17,552 nucleotides of DNA from DAONLM01 sp035406685 (GTDB lineage: Bacteria > Spirochaetota > GWE2-31-10 > MWDO01). The notes below the pieces were generated by a model. The model saw nothing but the letters and a program-made list of their open reading frames with translations. It had not been told where the DNA came from and did no database searches. Where the stretch lies: NCBI GenBank assembly GCA_035406685.1, contig DAONLM010000037.1, positions 1 through 17,552 of the forward strand. The letters are read 5' to 3'. This document shows, piece by piece, positions 13,498-17,552 of this stretch; position 1 is the stretch's first letter; the number at the start of each line of letters is the position of its first letter. A program made the position numbers and the translations under genes.

Positions 13498-14346
13498 TTA
13501 ATTTATAGTTAAATCAAGAATCGCATTTTCTGAATAACTATTTTTAACAAAATCAAATATTTTAGATTCATAATTTATTTTATCATTTTTAATATAAAAG
13601 TCCAGATTTTTTGCAAATTCTTTTAAATCTTCATTATCATTATTAAGAGCATTTTTAATTATGTCATTGCAGAATCTCGGACTACCTTTTGCTATTTTGA
13701 ATATAGAATAGAGAGATATTATTTTTAATCTTGTATTGCTATTTTCATAAAGATTTTTCAACTTTTTTATACTCTTTTTCATTCCGAGATTTCCGAGTGC
13801 CCAGGCTGCACATAGTCTTACCTCTACTGATTCATCTTCAAGAGATTTTTCAAGTAAGCCAATAGATTTTTTTTCCGCTTTATATCCTAAAACAATTGCG
13901 GCAATTGCTCTTAAATATTCATTTTGAGAATAGAGAAGTCTTAATTCTATCTCTTCTAAACTTAAATTTAATGCACTTGAATTAATTTTATTTAAAAAGA
14001 ATTGTTCAATTTCATTTATATATACCTTTTTATTTATCGTCTCATAAATATTTTTAAAGAATATATTAATCTTTTTAAAAATTTGAGATTTTTTCTGAAT
14101 GAATTTAGATATTTTTTTACTGCTTGATTCAAAAGACTCATCATATTCTTTTCTTAAGTCACTGTCTGTTAAAATTGTATAAGCCTTTAAAATATTTTTA
14201 AACATCATCTCACTATTTTCATCTTTATTGAGATCTGGATGATATTTTTTGACAAGATCTTTATAAGATTTTTTTATTTCTTCGAGAGTAGCATCTTTTT
14301 TTATATTTAAAATTTCATAATAGTTCTCATTATTATTAACAAACAT
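13498..14346 (-). CDS. J-domain protein with HEAT-like repeats
   Basis: 282 residues. Residues 8-72 form a complete J domain with HPD at 36-38 (KKYHPDLNK), the motif that stimulates Hsp70 ATPase. The Gly/Phe linker, cysteine-rich zinc domain and C-terminal substrate domains of DnaJ are all missing. After a Lys/Ser-rich stretch (73-125), residues about 125-222 form HEAT/PBS-lyase-like helical repeats (YLRAIAAIVLGYKAEK, then SVEVRLCAAWALGNLG), followed by an uncharacterised helical tail. This is therefore a specialised co-chaperone in which HEAT repeats probably recruit the client. The start overlaps the dnaK stop by 11 bases, with GGAG upstream, so the two are translationally coupled. It should not be named dnaJ. 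Confidence 0.88.
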   Translation of the reverse strand: MFVNNNENYYEILNIKKDATLEEIKKSYKDLVKKYHPDLNKDENSEMMFKNILKAYTILTDSDLRKEYDESFESSSKKISKFIQKKSQIFKKINIFFKNIYETINKKVYINEIEQFFLNKINSSALNLSLEEIELRLLYSQNEYLRAIAAIVLGYKAEKKSIGLLEKSLEDESVEVRLCAAWALGNLGMKKSIKKLKNLYENSNTRLKIISLYSIFKIAKGSPRFCNDIIKNALNNDNEDLKEFAKNLDFYIKNDKINYESKIFDFVKNSYSENAILDLTIN

Positions 14347-16105
14347 TACCTTCTCCTATTGAGATAAAAGAATCAGAATAATTACTGTTAAAATTAACCA
14401 ATAATTCTTCATAAAAATTTTCTAATATTTCTTTATATTTTTCCGCAAGCAAAATATCTCTATTTTCTATGGCATTATTAAAATTATCAATACTCTTTTC
14501 TATCTCTTTTTTAAATTTATCCTCAATAAGGGTATTGGAAATTATTTCTTTAATATTAAATATAATCTCCCTTGTGGCTCTTTTTATCTTTGTTATTCTT
14601 ACAATTTCTTCATCATCTTCTCTATGTTTTTTTGCAGTTCTTATTATCTTTTCAAGATCCTTTTGAGAAAGACCAATATTACTATTAATTGTAATGCTTT
14701 TCTCTTCCAGTGTATCACAATCTCTTGCCGATACCTTGACTATGGAATTAACATCTATTTCAAACTTTACTTCAATTCGAGCTTCTCCTTTTTTACCTTT
14801 TTTTATGCCAGAAAGTATAAATTTCCCAAGAGAGACATTTTCTTTTGCAAGAGGTCTTTCCCCCTGCAAAACATGAATTTCCACTTCTGTTTGATTGTCA
14901 TAGAGAGTGGTAAAAATCTTTGTCGCTTCAACTGGAATTTTTGTATTTCTTTCGATAATTGGAACAAAGAGCCCTTCTCCTACCTCTATTCCAAGACTTA
15001 AAGGGGTGATATCTACCAGTGCTACATTGTCTATCTCTTTTGCAATAATTGCTGCTTGAATACTTGCTCCTAATGCTACTACTTCAAAAGGTTCTATGCC
15101 AGAGCATATTTTATTTCCAAATATTTCTTCAATCTTTTTACGAACAAGCCTTATTTTTGAAGATCCGCCAACAAGAATAACTTTTGAGACATCTTCTATC
15201 TTTAAATTTGCTTCTTCAATGGCAAGTTTAGTCAATCTTATCGTTTCATTAATATAATCTTCTATTAGTGTTTCAAAAATATCAATGGTTATCTCAAAAT
15301 TAAGATCTTTTACCCCGTTTTTAGTAGCAGTTATTGCTGGAATATTTACTTCTACAAAATCAATTTTTGATAGTTTTATTTTAATATTTTCCGCCTCTTC
15401 TCTTAACTTTTGGACAGCAAGTTTATCAGAAGAGAGATCTATTTTTTCCTGTTCTTTATATTTTTCAATTATAAAATCAACAAGCATGTTATCAAAATCT
15501 ATACCACCGAGTTTATTGTTTCCTTTTGTTGCTTTTACTTCAAAGACCCCATTCTCATATTCAAGAACAGAGACATCAAATGTGCCGCCCCCAAAATCAT
15601 ATACTACAAATATCCCACTATCCTCTTTATCCAATCCATAGGCAAGGCATGCTGCTGTTGGTTCGTTTATTATTCTAACAACATTCAATCCAGCGATTTT
15701 ACCAGCCTCAATTGTCGCACTTCTTTGAGCATCTGTCCAGTATGCTGGCACTGTAATTACTGCATCTGTTATTTTTTCTTTTAAAAAGTCTTCTGCATCT
15801 TTTTTGAGTTTACTAAGAATAAAAGATGCAACAAATTGAACAGGATAGATTTCTTCATCAATTATTAGATTTTTATTTGATCCCATATCCCTCTTTATAT
15901 TAACAAATGTCCTTTCTGGATTTGAGATTATCTCTTTTTTTGCATCCCTTCCCACAAGCACTTTTTTAGAATTCTTACAAAAAGAGACAATTGAAGGGGT
16001 TAAACTAAAACCATCTTTATCTTTTATAATTTCTGGTTTACCATTATGAAAGTACGCAACACTTGAATTTGTTGTTCCAAGATCAATTCCAATAATATGT
16101 TTCAT
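14336..16105 (-). CDS. Hsp70/DnaK-family chaperone, short form
   Basis: 589 residues, against about 610-640 for housekeeping DnaK. The nucleotide-binding domain is complete: IGIDLGTTNS (5-13), VITVPAYWTDAQR (116-128), INEPTAACLAYGLD (146-159), DFGGGTFDVS (170-179) and LVGGSSKI (311-318). The linker reads VALVDITPLSLG rather than VLLLDVTPLSLG. The substrate domain (about 380-475) has the typical DNQTEVEIHVLQGERPLA. The lid (about 476-570) is present, but the Gly-rich tail and acidic C-terminus are missing. It is an ATP-driven foldase. GGAG lies seven bases before the ATG. It sits between a membrane-anchored HTH protein and its own J-protein, without grpE, hrcA or a classical dnaJ, so it is probably a dedicated Hsp70 rather than the main heat-shock DnaK. 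No CIRCE element is seen upstream. Confidence 0.93.
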   Translation of the reverse strand: MKHIIGIDLGTTNSSVAYFHNGKPEIIKDKDGFSLTPSIVSFCKNSKKVLVGRDAKKEIISNPERTFVNIKRDMGSNKNLIIDEEIYPVQFVASFILSKLKKDAEDFLKEKITDAVITVPAYWTDAQRSATIEAGKIAGLNVVRIINEPTAACLAYGLDKEDSGIFVVYDFGGGTFDVSVLEYENGVFEVKATKGNNKLGGIDFDNMLVDFIIEKYKEQEKIDLSSDKLAVQKLREEAENIKIKLSKIDFVEVNIPAITATKNGVKDLNFEITIDIFETLIEDYINETIRLTKLAIEEANLKIEDVSKVILVGGSSKIRLVRKKIEEIFGNKICSGIEPFEVVALGASIQAAIIAKEIDNVALVDITPLSLGIEVGEGLFVPIIERNTKIPVEATKIFTTLYDNQTEVEIHVLQGERPLAKENVSLGKFILSGIKKGKKGEARIEVKFEIDVNSIVKVSARDCDTLEEKSITINSNIGLSQKDLEKIIRTAKKHREDDEEIVRITKIKRATREIIFNIKEIISNTLIEDKFKKEIEKSIDNFNNAIENRDILLAEKYKEILENFYEELLVNFNSNYSDSFISIGEGNVC

Positions 16106-16156
16106 TCATATTCTCCACAAATCATAGAATAACCAGACAGAAATGATATCTGGATA

Positions 16157-16717
16157 TTATTTAATTCTATTTAAACTATTGATGTTAAAAATTAATTCTA
16201 TTTCGCCAGAGGAGAGATTTAACTTCTTTTTAATTCTATCTATATCCCAGTTTTTTCCTATTAAAAATTTTACCTTCTCATCAATTGCCATATTTTTCAT
16301 CTCTTCTTCTATAAGATTTTCTTCTAAAATTTTTTTATCCTCCTCTTCTTTTACAGTTTCGGAAATTTTTTGACTTTGTTTTACTATTTTTTGTGGAGAA
16401 TATGTTAGATCATTAAGAATCTCTTCTTCCTTCTTTTCTTCTTCAAATGATTCTTTAATTTTTTTATCAAGTCCTGATATTTTTTTATCCACAAAGTTAA
16501 GCATTTTGTGTAGTCTTTTTATTTTTTCATCAATTAGTGAGATATTAGAAAATGTTGTCTCATTTAATTTTATTATTATCTGATTTATCTCTTTTTTTAC
16601 TTCTTCTATTATCTCTCTATTTATATATCTTTTTTCAAATTTTCTTTTTATAATGAGATAGCCAAAAATTAAGATTAAAATATTTAAGATCAGTAAGAAA
16701 AAATTTAAAAGAGTCAT
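16157..16717 (-). CDS. Membrane-anchored coiled-coil protein with C-terminal DUF6115-like HTH
   Basis: 186 residues: an N-terminal membrane helix (about 3-23), a charged coiled-coil stretch (about 27-95), an acidic Lys/Glu-rich linker, and a C-terminal helix-turn-helix-like segment (145-180) ending in SSGEIELIFNIN. This layout and ending (G-x-x-x-x-x-I-x-x-x-L-x-L-x-x-GE-x-E-L) match small proteins of the DUF6115/DUF2802 type, often found in motility or chemotaxis gene neighbourhoods; their function is unknown. That context fits with cheW at the end of the same operon. It is the first gene, transcribed from a perfect consensus promoter, with a run of seven G residues six bases or fewer before the ATG. 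dnaK follows after 51 bases. Confidence 0.7.
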   Translation of the reverse strand: MTLLNFFLLILNILILIFGYLIIKRKFEKRYINREIIEEVKKEINQIIIKLNETTFSNISLIDEKIKRLHKMLNFVDKKISGLDKKIKESFEEEKKEEEILNDLTYSPQKIVKQSQKISETVKEEEDKKILEENLIEEEMKNMAIDEKVKFLIGKNWDIDRIKKKLNLSSGEIELIFNINSLNRIK

Positions 16718-16752
16718 ATCCCCCCCAATTTTTTTATTAAAGATATTATAAA

Positions 16753-16781
16753 ATTATACTTAATTTTTTTTTATTTGTCAA
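16753..16781 (-). promoter_or_regulatory. Perfect consensus promoter of the dnaK/J/cheW operon
   Basis: On the minus strand, TTGACA (16781-16776), a 17-base spacer, and TATAAT (16758-16753) form an exact sigma-70 consensus. The predicted start near 16746 leaves a leader of about 29 bases. As at 3775-3803, the -35 hexamer coincides with the outer edge of the conserved downstream block of the adjoining RHH-like gene. Confidence 0.85.
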
Positions 16782-16940
16782 AAAAATATTTTTCTTAAAA
16801 ATTTGAAAAATTTAGGATAAAATGGTGTGATTTTATTTGTAGGCAGTTACAAAGATAGATTTATCCTAAGGGTTAATTTTGTTTGAGAAAAAATTGTAAT
16901 AATTTTATTTCCTTTTTGGTAGAATTTAAAATAAATTTTT
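16776..16940 (-). repeat. Conserved downstream block of the RHH-like cassette, copy 2
   Basis: This corresponds to 3798-3935 and shares TTTATTTC, TTATCCTAAGGGT plus AATTTTG (16861-16880), GTGTGATTTT (16825-16834) and the terminal TTTTTGACAA. In this copy TTAGGATAA/TTATCCTAA (16812-16820 with 16861-16869) can pair around an inner stem TTTGTA/TACAAA (16836-16841 with 16848-16853). On the minus strand a T-run follows, so it may terminate the RHH-like transcript. Confidence 0.65.
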
Positions 16941-17483
16941 TCAGTAATATGTCTCAAAGCCCACTACCTGATAGCAATCGTTGTAGATTGCCTTATAGAA
17001 TGGCGTGGTGTTGCCAGAGAAGTGGGATAATTCTCTGCTCTTATTCCACTTCTTCATCTTTGTTAGTCTCAAAAATAACCTCAATGTTATTATACTACAT
17101 TTCATCTCAACCCCGGTAATACCAAGTTTCTCATACTCTTCTAAAAAAAGTAGGATAATTCTCCTCAGTAAACACCCCATGCTGAAAAAATTAAGATCAG
17201 CATGGATCTTTTTCAAAAAACGATAGTCCTGTTTTGAAAGATATATATGAATTCTTGCATCCCCATCTATTCTCTCATATCTATTTCCATCTTCTTCTCC
17301 GAAACAATATATCTTTTTTACTCTATTAGTATATATTTGCAAGATATATACCACAAGTCCAGAAAGAGAGATGTCGAACTTTTTGGCGATAGATGCAAGT
17401 CTTTTTTTCATTTCTGAGTTAACAACTATGTGTAACTCATGCTCTACAGTATAGTTTTCTAAAATTTTACAAATGTTATTCAT
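16941..17483 (-). CDS. Tandem ribbon-helix-helix-like protein, family member 2
   Basis: 180 residues, a distant paralogue of 3936-4451 with the same layout: RHH-like unit 1 at about 16-51 (ELHIVVNSEMKKRLASIAKK, then ISLSGLVVYILQIY), a spacer, RHH-like unit 2 at about 75-118 (ARIHIYLSKQDYRFLKKIHA, then FSMGCLLRRIILLFLEEY), a helix, and a tail with AIYNDCYQVV comparable to SIETNDYFLL in member 1. DNA binding as a dimer or pseudo-dimer is the expected property; targets are unknown. AGGAGG lies seven bases before the ATG, exactly as in member 1. The bases encoding the C-terminal third (16951-17040) are about 47% GC, far above the rest of the window, which hints at foreign origin or a constrained nucleic-acid sequence. 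Confidence 0.75.
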   Translation of the reverse strand: MNNICKILENYTVEHELHIVVNSEMKKRLASIAKKFDISLSGLVVYILQIYTNRVKKIYCFGEEDGNRYERIDGDARIHIYLSKQDYRFLKKIHADLNFFSMGCLLRRIILLFLEEYEKLGITGVEMKCSIITLRLFLRLTKMKKWNKSRELSHFSGNTTPFYKAIYNDCYQVVGFETYY

Positions 17484-17490
17484 AATAAAC

Positions 17491-17552
17491 CCTCCTAATA
17501 AAAATATTTCTATATATTAATCACAAAATTTTTAAGAAAATCCTTTACAACT
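17491..17552 (-). repeat. Conserved leader/upstream element of RHH-like gene 2 (right window edge)
   Basis: Bases 17501-17550 are identical to 4471-4520, and 17519-17552 are identical to 1-34. The AGGAGG (17496-17491) has the same spacing to the ATG as in member 1. The element continues to the very end of the window, so its outer boundary cannot be seen here. Confidence 0.88.

Noticed and set aside
14469..15784. Several plus-strand open frames opposite dnaK
   Set aside because: They are antisense shadows of a clear Hsp70 gene, without start signals or recognisable domains.
13498..16105. The pair as the canonical dnaK-dnaJ heat-shock operon
   Set aside because: There is no grpE, hrcA or CIRCE, the J-protein lacks the DnaJ zinc and C-terminal domains, and the Hsp70 lacks the usual tail.

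Overview
This is a very AT-rich bacterial chromosomal segment (about three quarters A+T by eye) with ordinary bacterial signals: GGAG-type ribosome-binding sites, several consensus-like sigma-70 promoters and tight operons with overlapping stop/start codons. The gene set is a C-terminally extended MetRS, CdaA/YbbR, CheW, a GerMN protein, a RsbU-type phosphatase and a motility-type HTH protein. It suggests a low-GC, motile, probably anaerobic bacterium. A spirochaete or deep Firmicutes-like lineage would fit, but no marker here settles the taxonomy.

Layout. Bases 1-34 are one copy of a dispersed upstream element, followed by about 450 bp with no convincing gene. On the plus strand come an SDR-family protein with a strong terminator, an AraC-type regulator with a degenerate receiver domain, and a membrane-anchored GerMN protein. 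On the minus strand follow a YwaF/TMEM164-like membrane protein (3058-3768) and the first tandem ribbon-helix-helix (RHH)-like gene (3936-4451). A plus-strand tRNA-Leu(GAG) sits at 4670-4753. Next, on the minus strand, is the operon folP-like > cdaA > ybbR (7765 to 4760). Then come an 821-aa sensor/PP2C phosphatase with a C-terminal TPR-like region (10607-8142), metG (12813-10648), and an operon of a DUF6115-like membrane/coiled-coil/HTH protein > dnaK > J-domain/HEAT protein > cheW (16717 to 12984). A second RHH-like gene closes the window (17483-16941).

The most unusual content is a cassette-like paralogous family. The two RHH-like genes share only weak protein similarity, yet they are preceded by an identical 50-nt non-coding block. 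They are followed by a recognisable common downstream block whose outer edge coincides with the TTGACA -35 hexamer of the next gene. The identical upstream block also forms the first and last 34 nt of the window, so the window is bounded by this repeat.

Other points: two genes whose consensus promoters end six bases before the ATG, predicting leaderless mRNAs; an SDR lacking two of its four catalytic residues; a DHPS homologue with degenerate catalytic loops coupled to the c-di-AMP cyclase cdaA; and an Hsp70 paired with a HEAT-repeat J-protein in an operon with chemotaxis-type and motility-type genes.
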